Positions 57,293 to 64,000 of a stretch of DNA of 64,000 bases are shown piece after piece. Every line of letters starts with the position of its first letter. The stretch's first letter is position 1. Source of the stretch: Leptospira barantonii (GTDB lineage: Bacteria > Spirochaetota > Leptospiria > Leptospirales > Leptospiraceae); assembly GCF_002811925.1 (NCBI RefSeq), contig NZ_NPDS01000009.1, positions 146,490 to 210,489 of the forward strand. The letters are read 5' to 3'. A program made the translations under genes and the position numbers. The notes below the pieces were generated by a model. The model searched no databases. It was given only the letters and a program-made list of their open reading frames with translations, and had not been told where the DNA came from.

Positions 57293-58666
57293 ATGTCCTG
57301 GTTCTCTGTCCACTCAAAACGATCGTTGAAACGGAAACCTTTCCGATTTCATTTTGAGACGATCGCGGGAATCCTTTCTTGGATCTTTTATATCGTTTTG
57401 TTTTTGTATTGGGGTAGGACCTCGGGTAAAACGAATCTGATTCTTTTTCTGGGAATTTATTCACTACTTCTTGCGATTTCGTTTTATCCTTTATGGGCGG
57501 GTGCGGGCAAGAAAGAAGGAACTTCTCGGTCGGAACGCAGATTGAAAGCCTCCGGGATCTGGTTTTGGGGTTTTATGTTTCGCATAACGTGTGTATTTAT
57601 CTTTCCGGTTTGGGAAGACGACTGGGCTCGGTTTCTTTGGGACGGTTTCGTGACCTTGGAAACGGGAACTCCATACGGAAAACCTCCTTCTCTCTTTTTT
57701 TCCGAACCGAACCTTCCTTCTTGGAGCGCAGAAATTTTAAGTAGAATCAACCATCCCGACGTTCCTACGATCTACGGTCCCGTTCTGGAAGTTTTGTTTT
57801 TCGCGTCTTCGTTTTGTTTTCCGGGTTCCTTGGTTGGATTAAAAATATTCTATCTCGGTATCGAAACAGGCTTTTGGTATTTTTTACAAAAACACATTCC
57901 AAAAAAAGAATTTAGAATTCTATATTGGTGTCCTCTTCTTGTGATCGAAACGTTTGCACAAGCGCATCCCGATTTTTTGGGTTTGCTTTTGATCGCGGGC
58001 GCGTCCGTTTTTCATTCCGGGAAAAAGAATCTTCTTTCCGCGGTTTTGTTGGGGCTTGCCTGCGGAGTAAAAACGTTCGGATGGATTCTACTTCCGTTCT
58101 TTATCATTGGGAAGAATCGAATCCGTTTTCTTTTCGGATTCGTTTTCGCGTTCACGATGCCCTATCTTTTCTTTTGGTTGCAGGGGGGAGTGGGGGGAGA
58201 CGGACTTCTTGCGTTTCTGAAAGGATGGGAGTTTAACGCTTCCTTATATTCCGTATTTAAGGTACTGTTCGCGACCTTGAATTTAGAGTCTTCGTTGTGG
58301 GCCGGGGTTTTGTCCTTGGGGCTCTGGGGAATATTCGGAATTTGGAATATTCTTTCCTACAAAAACGGAAACGCAAAAGCGATCTCGAGTTGTTTTCTTT
58401 GGTTTTTTATATTCTCGCCGGTGGTCAATTCCTGGTATTTGCTTTGGGCGCTCTTTCACTGGGTGAAATATCCGATTCTTCCCGGAGTCATTTTTGTATG
58501 GGTTGTTCCGCTTTCCTACATAGCCGGGAGAACGTTATCCGCGGAAGGATCGGGTTTACAGCTCTATGAAAACCCGATTTCCGTACGGTTTTTAGAGTAT
58601 TCTCTGGTCTTCTTGGGACTCTTTGCCCAAAATATTTGGAAAAAAGACCAAAATCTTATTCAATAA
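57293..58666 (+). CDS. GT-C-type membrane protein (paralogue of 49588-51054)
   Basis: 457 residues from ATG 57293 (AGGAT five bases upstream); an upstream extension of 127 residues lies antisense to the methyltransferase and is discarded. About 11 membrane segments. The loop WEDDWARFLWDGFVTLETG is the family's acidic signature, shared with the other copy. Probably uses a polyprenyl-linked sugar. It is near the orphan methyltransferase and XRE genes, with no glycan partner adjacent. Confidence 0.75.
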   Translation: MSWFSVHSKRSLKRKPFRFHFETIAGILSWIFYIVLFLYWGRTSGKTNLILFLGIYSLLLAISFYPLWAGAGKKEGTSRSERRLKASGIWFWGFMFRITCVFIFPVWEDDWARFLWDGFVTLETGTPYGKPPSLFFSEPNLPSWSAEILSRINHPDVPTIYGPVLEVLFFASSFCFPGSLVGLKIFYLGIETGFWYFLQKHIPKKEFRILYWCPLLVIETFAQAHPDFLGLLLIAGASVFHSGKKNLLSAVLLGLACGVKTFGWILLPFFIIGKNRIRFLFGFVFAFTMPYLFFWLQGGVGGDGLLAFLKGWEFNASLYSVFKVLFATLNLESSLWAGVLSLGLWGIFGIWNILSYKNGNAKAISSCFLWFFIFSPVVNSWYLLWALFHWVKYPILPGVIFVWVVPLSYIAGRTLSAEGSGLQLYENPISVRFLEYSLVFLGLFAQNIWKKDQNLIQ

Positions 58667-58669
58667 ATC

Positions 58670-58701
58670 CAATATATGTATCAGTTGTGTATGTTATATT
58701 G
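58670..58701. promoter_or_regulatory. inverted repeat, candidate operator upstream of the XRE-cupin gene
   Basis: CAATATA (58670-58676) and TATATTG (58695-58701) are inverted across 18 bases. The same half-site core (TATATTGAA) recurs in the perfect repeat at 59502-59541 on the other side of the XRE gene. Autoregulation is inference. Confidence 0.4.
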
Positions 58702-58806
58702 AAATATATATTGACTTTCTAATATCTTGGATAAACTTTTCAACTGGTGGGTCCCAATGGGATCTGCCCTAACTCTAACTTTCTCTGAAAAAGACCCTAT
58801 TCTATC

Positions 58807-58829
58807 CCGGGATTCCCGGGTTTTTTTTA
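58807..58829 (+). terminator. rho-independent terminator or attenuator before the XRE-cupin gene
   Basis: CCCGGG, ATT loop, CCCGGG, then TTTTTTTT. It ends only 22 bases before the XRE start codon. It could end the GT-C transcript or attenuate one from a promoter in 58667-58800. Confidence 0.7.
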
Positions 58830-58850
58830 GAATCGACAGGTGGTGTTCCA

Positions 58851-59474
58851 TTGCAAACGATTATGGCTCGTAGTTTAGAAAATCAGAATATATCAAATCC
58901 ACCCGAAAAAGCGCCGGATGATTTTTTGACCAGTTTTCTGGGTGATAAGATTCGAAAGCGCAGATTGGAACTCGGTCTTTCCATGGAAAAGGTAGCGCAG
59001 ATCGCTCAAGTAAGTCGGGGAATGCTCGGTCTCATCGAGACCGGTAAAACGACTCCGAGTATCGCGATTCTCTGGAAGTTATCGAAGGCGTTACGAACTC
59101 AGGTTGCGGAATTCTTACCCGATTTCTCGTTACATGGGCCTAAAATCCTTAGAAAGGAAGAATCTAAAATTCTCACCTTACACAAGGATAAGCTCAGTGC
59201 TCGCGTTTTGCATCAGGACTCGGAGAATCGAATGGAATTTTTGGAAGTCACTCTGGCTCCCGGAAGTTTTCCTCTTCCGGTCTGGTTTCAAAAGCAAAAG
59301 ATACAAACGGTTTCTTTGGTTCAAGGCGAGGTCGGTTTTGTTTTTTCCGGAAAGAAGAATCTACTTTCTCCGGGCGACACGGCCGTTTTTCTCGCACAAG
59401 ATCTCCAAGAAATTTTCAATCCTTCCACATCCAAAGCCGTTCTGTTTTGGATTAGCTCCACTGCTAATTTATAA
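58851..59474 (+). CDS. XRE-cupin transcriptional regulator
   Basis: 207 residues from TTG 58851 with AGGTGG eight bases upstream; ATG 58863 lacks a site. The N-terminal HTH (about residues 32-85: KIRKRRLELGLSMEKVAQIAQ, then SRGMLGLIETGKTTPS) and a C-terminal cupin (about 125-205: LAPGSFPLPVW, SLVQGEVGFVFSGKKNLLSPGD). Such proteins sense a small molecule through the cupin. It is flanked on both sides by related inverted repeats and precedes the rhodanese lipoprotein operon, which it may control (inference). Confidence 0.87.
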   Translation: MQTIMARSLENQNISNPPEKAPDDFLTSFLGDKIRKRRLELGLSMEKVAQIAQVSRGMLGLIETGKTTPSIAILWKLSKALRTQVAEFLPDFSLHGPKILRKEESKILTLHKDKLSARVLHQDSENRMEFLEVTLAPGSFPLPVWFQKQKIQTVSLVQGEVGFVFSGKKNLLSPGDTAVFLAQDLQEIFNPSTSKAVLFWISSTANL

Positions 59475-59501
59475 ATCCGCCGCGTTAGTCGCTCCTTGCA
59501 A

Positions 59502-59541
59502 ATTATATTGAACAGCTTGCAAATAAGTTGTTCAATATAAT
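59502..59541. promoter_or_regulatory. perfect 13-bp inverted repeat, candidate operator for the rhodanese operon
   Basis: ATTATATTGAACA (59502-59514) and TGTTCAATATAAT (59529-59541) are perfect inverse complements with a 14-base centre. A direct repeat CTTGCAAAT also occurs at 59495-59503 and 59516-59524. It lies 27 bases after the XRE stop and 122 bases before the next start. No T run follows, so it is unlike a terminator. Confidence 0.55.
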
Positions 59542-59663
59542 AAAAATTATTTCCGTTAAAACAGAATTACGTTGAGATTCAAACCAACGTTTCGATTGTT
59601 GGGTTAAATCCTTTGGGAACTAGAAACCCCGCAGGAAAGAAAACTAACGTAAGGAAAATAACC

Positions 59664-61100
59664 ATGAATCGCAAACTTGGATTATTCGGAATAGTGCTGG
59701 CTGTCGCGGGGTTTCTCGGAACCTGTAAGCCATCCGAAGGTAAGAACGATAACAACATTCTGCTCGCGCTCGCGGCGATTGCGGCTAACGGAGTGAAGGT
59801 CAACACTGCGGCGGAACTCGCGGTCGAGTCGAACGATAACTACGACAAAAACGAATACGGTTTAGTGACCGCAACCACGATCAAACGCTGGAGAAGCGAT
59901 TGGGCGAATCAAAAACCGGCGTCGATTTCGGGTAACTTGATCATTCTTCAATCGACTCAAGGTTCGGTCGCAGGTCAGGAATTTGTTAAACCGACATCGG
60001 GCGTTTATGTTTATTCATGGCCGAACGGCGGTGGAACCGATATCAACTTCAGACAAAAAAGAAACAACGGTCTTTTTGACAACGTTCAAACCGGTCTTCC
60101 CGACGGTGCAAGAACCGATCTGTTCTTAAAGTTATATCGGATCGACTTGTCCAAGGATCTTGTAGTGTTCGCTTCCGGACAGGACACGGGTGCGGGAACA
60201 GCCGCGAGTCCAAAGGGTGGAACCTATCAAACTCTCGGAAGAGGTTACTACTGGCTTCGTTATTGGGGCGGGGATTCTAAACACGTTGCGGTGCTCGACG
60301 GTCCGATCGATACTCAATTCTCGGCCGCTGAGTTGACAGCATCGGGATCGGAAAGTTTACCTCCGAACGACGGAACCTATTCGGTTAAGAATTTACGAAA
60401 CGTGGATAACTCCGTTCTCGTTCAACCCGTTGAGAACATCATCAAGATCGTTCGCAATCCGAATTCACACGGCGTAAGCGGTCTTACTTCTTCCGTTTTT
60501 ATCGCGGACGCGAGACACAACACCACTTCCACGGAAAGAGAATTTGTCGGTACGGCGGATGGAACGGGTGCCAATGAAATCGAATCCGGTAAGAAAGCTC
60601 TTACCGAAGGACATCTAAAAGGCGCATTTTTCGCCCCTTGGCTTCAAGTGATCGATCAGACCACGGGAAGATTCAAATCCAAGGCCGCGTTAGCCGCTCT
60701 TTGGTCCAATCCCTCCGGTTGGGGACACGCCGAGAACGGTTCCGTAAGCGGTTATCAACAAGGTCAAACATACCTTCACTATTGCAGAACGAACGCAAGA
60801 TCCATGGTTACGGGACTTTCCACTTTTGTAATATTAGGAAGACCTACCGTATTCTATGAGAATTCGTTCATAGAGTGGAACGGACTTTCGGCGAATCATC
60901 CCGATCCGACCAAAAGAACTCTTCCTTCGGGATCTCCGTTCGCAACGGACTCGGTGGATTTAACCGTGAGCACGGGCGGAACGGGCGGCGGACCAACCTT
61001 CAACGCGGCGAACGCGGCGAATTACAAAGCGGTGGTCAATCCGAACGCGACAACTTCCCGTCAGACCCTGATCGACGATTGGAACTACAAGATACAATAA
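59664..61100 (+). CDS. tandem-rhodanese lipoprotein (copy 1)
   Basis: 478 residues from ATG 59664, nine bases after AAGGA; an in-frame upstream start is not needed. Signal peptide with lipobox LGTC. Domain 1 (to about 260) matches an inactive rhodanese half (DLVVFASGQD, YYWLRYWGG, VAVLDGPID); domain 2 (about 270-420) is active-type: VFIADARHN, GHLKGAFFAPW and the catalytic loop YCRTNARSM. The tail is Gly/Asn-rich. Anchored in the envelope, it would transfer sulfane sulfur. Paralogue of the gene at 62583. Confidence 0.83.
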   Translation: MNRKLGLFGIVLAVAGFLGTCKPSEGKNDNNILLALAAIAANGVKVNTAAELAVESNDNYDKNEYGLVTATTIKRWRSDWANQKPASISGNLIILQSTQGSVAGQEFVKPTSGVYVYSWPNGGGTDINFRQKRNNGLFDNVQTGLPDGARTDLFLKLYRIDLSKDLVVFASGQDTGAGTAASPKGGTYQTLGRGYYWLRYWGGDSKHVAVLDGPIDTQFSAAELTASGSESLPPNDGTYSVKNLRNVDNSVLVQPVENIIKIVRNPNSHGVSGLTSSVFIADARHNTTSTEREFVGTADGTGANEIESGKKALTEGHLKGAFFAPWLQVIDQTTGRFKSKAALAALWSNPSGWGHAENGSVSGYQQGQTYLHYCRTNARSMVTGLSTFVILGRPTVFYENSFIEWNGLSANHPDPTKRTLPSGSPFATDSVDLTVSTGGTGGGPTFNAANAANYKAVVNPNATTSRQTLIDDWNYKIQ

Positions 61101-61122
61101 TCGTTGTTAGGTTATTTTTAGA

Positions 61123-61150
61123 GAGCGGCGTCCCTTCGAGGACGTCGTTC
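61123..61150 (+). promoter_or_regulatory. intercistronic hairpin
   Basis: GAGCGGCGTCC (61123-61133) and GGACGTCGTTC (61140-61150) form an 11-bp stem with two G-U pairs and a CTTCGA loop, 40 bases before the next start. It could stabilise or partly end the upstream mRNA. Confidence 0.5.
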
Positions 61151-61189
61151 TTAAAACGTAAAAACAGAAAATCATTCGGAGAAATAAAA

Positions 61190-61558
61190 GTGAGACAAAT
61201 CGTAATTTTAACTTTGATATTCGGCTTAACAAGTATTTGGACCGGACCTTCCTTTGCGTCCGGAGGTTTTAGCGGGGGCGGGGTGGCCCAAATTCCGAAA
61301 GGAAAGGACCGTGAAAAATACCATCTCGGTAAATCGGTCTACAACCGCGAAATCGAAATTCCAACGGAGGCCGATCCTTCCAAAACACAACCGCAAAAGA
61401 TCCGTTTGGAATATCTCCAAGGTTCCCTTCCCAACAGCGAAAAACAAAGGGTAAATCTGGAGGAGCTCGCGGGCAAACTCACCCAGGAACAATTGGATTC
61501 TCTCGAATATTTCGTGAGCGTTCGTTTTAACGTTAAGTTGGAAGAAAGGAAAGAATGA
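61190..61558 (+). CDS. small exported protein of unknown function
   Basis: 122 residues from GTG 61190, with GGAG nine bases upstream; a long in-frame extension overlapping the previous gene is discarded. Signal peptide ends near PSFASGG; the mature part has a glycine-rich start (GGFSGGGVAQ), a YHLGKSVYNREIEIP segment and a helical end (EELAGKLTQEQLDSLEYFVSVRF). No cysteine remains after the signal. It lies within the rhodanese/barrel operon. Confidence 0.72.
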   Translation: MRQIVILTLIFGLTSIWTGPSFASGGFSGGGVAQIPKGKDREKYHLGKSVYNREIEIPTEADPSKTQPQKIRLEYLQGSLPNSEKQRVNLEELAGKLTQEQLDSLEYFVSVRFNVKLEERKE

Positions 61559-61623
61559 TTTCGGGTTCGTTCCGTTCTTCCGTTTTCAATCAAATTTAGT
61601 TTTTATTATATTAGGTATTTAGA

Positions 61624-62571
61624 ATGAATTATAAGATTCTATGGGGAGCCTTGTTGTTCTCTGCCGTTTCGGCTTTGAATGCACAACAGGCATGGTCTCC
61701 GTACGAAAGACAGCTTTGGGTGAGAACGATTTTTATACACTCGGAATACGATTCCGCGTTTCTTGCAAACACAAAGGCGAATTACGACGATAACATTCGG
61801 ATCAACACCGGAAACATCGTGCTTGAATACGGTATCACGGATCGGCTTACGATCGATTTCGGAACCGGCTTCGGCAAATTGGGAAGGGCAAAACTCGTGG
61901 ATCGTTACGGAGGTCTGATGCAGATTCCCGAAAACGCGGATAAGTACGGCTACTTGGATACAAGACTCGGAATCCGTTATAAGATCGTCGACGAATTCGA
62001 TCATGACAAGTGGTGGATTCCCACGATTTCGGTGCGTGCGGGTGCGATCAAAAAAGGGGATTACGATCGTAATCCTCAATCGCTCGGAGACGGTGCAAGC
62101 GGCGGAGAACTCAACGTTTACCTCGCGAAAGATTTCGACTTTCACGGACTGGGCGCGTTAGGCGAACTCAGCTATCGGAAACGGGAGAACCCTGTTCCCG
62201 AGGACATTCTTTATTACTCTGGAATCTACTTAAGATTTTTTGAAAGTTTCTTTTTTACGGTCGGAGCGAGAGGACAAAAAGGACAAGGCGGTTACGCGTT
62301 TGCGGACCCGAGACAGGCTCCTCCTTTGAACTATCTCAACCTTACGGTTCCCGATACGATTCCGGGCGTCAATCTATACGACCTCTGGGTTCAAAACGAA
62401 CGTCCCGCTTGGGGAAGAAGGGAAGACTATCATAACGCGGAAGCGTCCCTGGGATATACGGATTCGTACGGAAATTTTTACAACCTGTATTATTCCCAGA
62501 CATACGCGGGTTACAACACCGCAAAACTGCAAACGATCGGGTTTATCGTAAATTTCCCGTTCAACTTATAG
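61624..62571 (+). CDS. predicted outer-membrane beta-barrel protein
   Basis: 315 residues. Signal peptide ending at SALNAQQ, then alternating amphipathic strands with aromatic ends (GNIVLEYGITDRLTIDFGTG, LGALGELSYRKRE) and a C-terminal strand ending in aromatic-rich FIVNFPFNL, typical of outer-membrane barrels. Function unknown; between the small exported protein and the second rhodanese lipoprotein (11-base gap) it may be the export or exchange channel for their product. Confidence 0.78.
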   Translation: MNYKILWGALLFSAVSALNAQQAWSPYERQLWVRTIFIHSEYDSAFLANTKANYDDNIRINTGNIVLEYGITDRLTIDFGTGFGKLGRAKLVDRYGGLMQIPENADKYGYLDTRLGIRYKIVDEFDHDKWWIPTISVRAGAIKKGDYDRNPQSLGDGASGGELNVYLAKDFDFHGLGALGELSYRKRENPVPEDILYYSGIYLRFFESFFFTVGARGQKGQGGYAFADPRQAPPLNYLNLTVPDTIPGVNLYDLWVQNERPAWGRREDYHNAEASLGYTDSYGNFYNLYYSQTYAGYNTAKLQTIGFIVNFPFNL

Positions 62572-62582
62572 GAGAGACGAAA

Positions 62583-64000
62583 GTGAGAATTCTAAAAATA
62601 TTTTATTCTATATTTATAATATTGTTTGTTTTGTTCGGGTGTAAGGGGAAGACCAGCAATTACGATTTTATACCGGCGGCCCTAAAGATTCATCTTCCGA
62701 TTATTTTAAAAGTCAATACCGCGGAGGAGTTGGCAAGTCCCTCCGCGGAAGATTACAATCAAAACGATTTCGGTTTGGTGACTTATACAACGATCAATCG
62801 TTGGACTCAGGATTGGCAGAACCGAAAACCCGCGGGTGTGTACGGAAAGTTATTCATCTTTCAAGTGCAAACGAGCGGGGTTCCTTCGGGTCAATATATC
62901 TTTCCGAAGGCGGGGAGCGGAGTAAACGTGTATCTTTTATCGGATGCGGATGCGATCTTCGGACAAACTCGAAACAACGGTGTAATCGACACCGAAACGA
63001 TGGTTCCTCAAGGATCGCAGATCGATTCTTTCCTAAAAAAATACGGAATCGATCTCCAAACGGATCTTGTGGTTTTTGCGGCCGATACTCCGACCGCTTC
63101 CAACGTACAACAATCTCTTCGCGGTTGGTATGCTCTCCGGTATTGGGGAGCGCCCGCAAAGAGTTTAGCGATTTTGAATGGAGCCGTATCGTATCACGCA
63201 TCGCTTGGAAATTTCTTTACGACCGTTTCCGTTTCCGCAATCAATCCGAGCGGAGGCAAAGGGGTGCAGACTCTTTTGACGGACAATACGATCTTACAGG
63301 CAACGATCGCGGACGTACTTCATATCGTACGAGAGGGGAATACGAATTTTTTGAAAGTGACTCCGATTCCGAGCAAGGGAATTTTTATAGTCGATGCAAG
63401 ATCGACTGCGGAATACGGTGGAACGGCTTCAAGCACGGCGGGACCTTCCGGAAAAACCTGCGCGACTCCACCTTGCGTGACTCCGATCGAAGGTCATATC
63501 AAAGGTGCGGTGAACATTCCGTTTGCGAATTTGCTCGTCGATACTACGGTGAGTTTTCAATTTAAAACAAAGGCTCAGATCAAAAACGTTTTCGACACTG
63601 CGGGATATCAAAACGGACAAACCGTGGTTACGTATTGCAGGACCAACGTCCGATCTACGATCACTGGATTCGCGGCCATATCCATCATCGGAGTTCCGAC
63701 CCGTTATTACGATGGATCTTGGATAGAATGGGGTTCGCTCGCAACGGACAATCGCAACATCAGCGACGATCAAAAATGGTCGAACCTAGGCGCCGTATCT
63801 CCGTGGAGAACCAACCTCAGCGCGGTTACGGATAACTTGACTTTGAATCCGGATGCGAACGTGGCAAAGTATAGTTTTACAACGGCTCAGTCCTTTTCGA
63901 GAGGTTCCAGTCAATTGATCGACGAGGATAAAACCTATCTTATCACGACCAGTGGTTCGAGTTCCGGAAGCGGGGGCGCCGGTGGGGGTTCGAGCTCGGG
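62583..64000 (+). CDS. tandem-rhodanese lipoprotein (copy 2), truncated by the window end
   Basis: From GTG 62583 with AGGAGAG upstream; the frame is open to the last base (472 codons, no stop). Lipobox LFGC. Parallel to copy 1: LVVFAADTP/YALRYWGA in the inactive half, then FIVDARSTAEY, GHIKGAVNIPF and the active loop YCRTNVRST. Before it a loop with two Cys (TCATPPC) is present that copy 1 lacks. The last residues are Ser/Gly-rich low complexity from about 63950. Stop not seen. Confidence 0.82.
   Translation, partial: MRILKIFYSIFIILFVLFGCKGKTSNYDFIPAALKIHLPIILKVNTAEELASPSAEDYNQNDFGLVTYTTINRWTQDWQNRKPAGVYGKLFIFQVQTSGVPSGQYIFPKAGSGVNVYLLSDADAIFGQTRNNGVIDTETMVPQGSQIDSFLKKYGIDLQTDLVVFAADTPTASNVQQSLRGWYALRYWGAPAKSLAILNGAVSYHASLGNFFTTVSVSAINPSGGKGVQTLLTDNTILQATIADVLHIVREGNTNFLKVTPIPSKGIFIVDARSTAEYGGTASSTAGPSGKTCATPPCVTPIEGHIKGAVNIPFANLLVDTTVSFQFKTKAQIKNVFDTAGYQNGQTVVTYCRTNVRSTITGFAAISIIGVPTRYYDGSWIEWGSLATDNRNISDDQKWSNLGAVSPWRTNLSAVTDNLTLNPDANVAKYSFTTAQSFSRGSSQLIDEDKTYLITTSGSSSGSGGAGGGSSS

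Noticed and set aside
58807..58850. Possible riboswitch before the XRE-cupin gene
   Set aside because: Only one simple CCCGGG hairpin with a T run is seen; no conserved aptamer-like architecture could be recognised.
60875..61189. 105-codon extension before the small exported protein
   Set aside because: It overlaps the rhodanese lipoprotein in another frame; GTG 61190 with GGAG and an immediate signal peptide is the better start.

Overview
The window looks like chromosomal DNA of a spirochaete, most probably a Leptospira of moderate G+C content. This rests on gene families and style (frequent TTG/GTG starts, futalosine-route menaquinone gene mqnC, GT9 heptosyltransferase, vertebrate-type N-acetylglutamate synthase, tandem 7TM-SpoIIE phosphatases, many exported proteins of unknown function). 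It is inference from remembered families; no search was run. I recognise no rRNA, tRNA, CRISPR array, transposase or prophage gene. About 57 genes fill nearly all of the sequence in short operons on both strands.

Layout. 1-10 kb: end of a cupin protein, an exported unknown, a HAD phosphatase, the antiporter NhaD, a PerR-like Fur regulator, dihydrolipoamide dehydrogenase, a HEPN/MNT toxin-antitoxin pair, a methyltransferase, a membrane protein with a decayed GGDEF domain overlapping a CheX-like gene, and an alpha/beta hydrolase. 10-25 kb: a FapA/DUF342 protein, mtnA with a structured leader, a rhomboid protease, a citrate-lyase-like aldolase, an unusual carbamoyltransferase, prfC, a membrane Fe-S oxidoreductase, mqnC, a lipoprotein and a GGDEF protein. 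25-36 kb: a GerMN protein, a HAD phosphatase, a three-gene set (KamA-type radical SAM, ATP-grasp ligase, haem-oxygenase-like diiron protein) that resembles a small biosynthetic operon, a DCC protein, an N-acetylglutamate synthase-like gene, an RNA methyltransferase, bacterioferritin, a cysteine-less thiolase homologue, a heptosyltransferase and aminopeptidase P. 37-49 kb: two tandem sensor-phosphatase paralogues, an M20 amidohydrolase, a double-domain ThyX-like protein, a RelE-type toxin-antitoxin pair and a CzcA-type metal efflux pump.

49-64 kb is the most unusual part. Two GT-C membrane proteins, a GT2 glycosyltransferase, a five-haem cytochrome lipoprotein and an exported tandem rhodanese lie in or near one operon. 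Next come DUF4395, an AhpD-like protein and an ArsS-type radical SAM protein, then an orphan DNA methyltransferase that overlaps arsS antisense. An XRE-cupin regulator flanked by related inverted repeats precedes a run of rhodanese lipoprotein, small exported protein, outer-membrane barrel and a second rhodanese lipoprotein that runs off the end. Three exported tandem rhodaneses within 11 kb suggest envelope-located sulfur (or selenium/arsenic) chemistry.

Non-coding structure: five hairpin terminators, a roughly 150-bp dispersed intergenic repeat in two copies, a second short repeat (one copy forms the 3' end of a coding sequence), and several inverted repeats that could be operators or RNA leaders.
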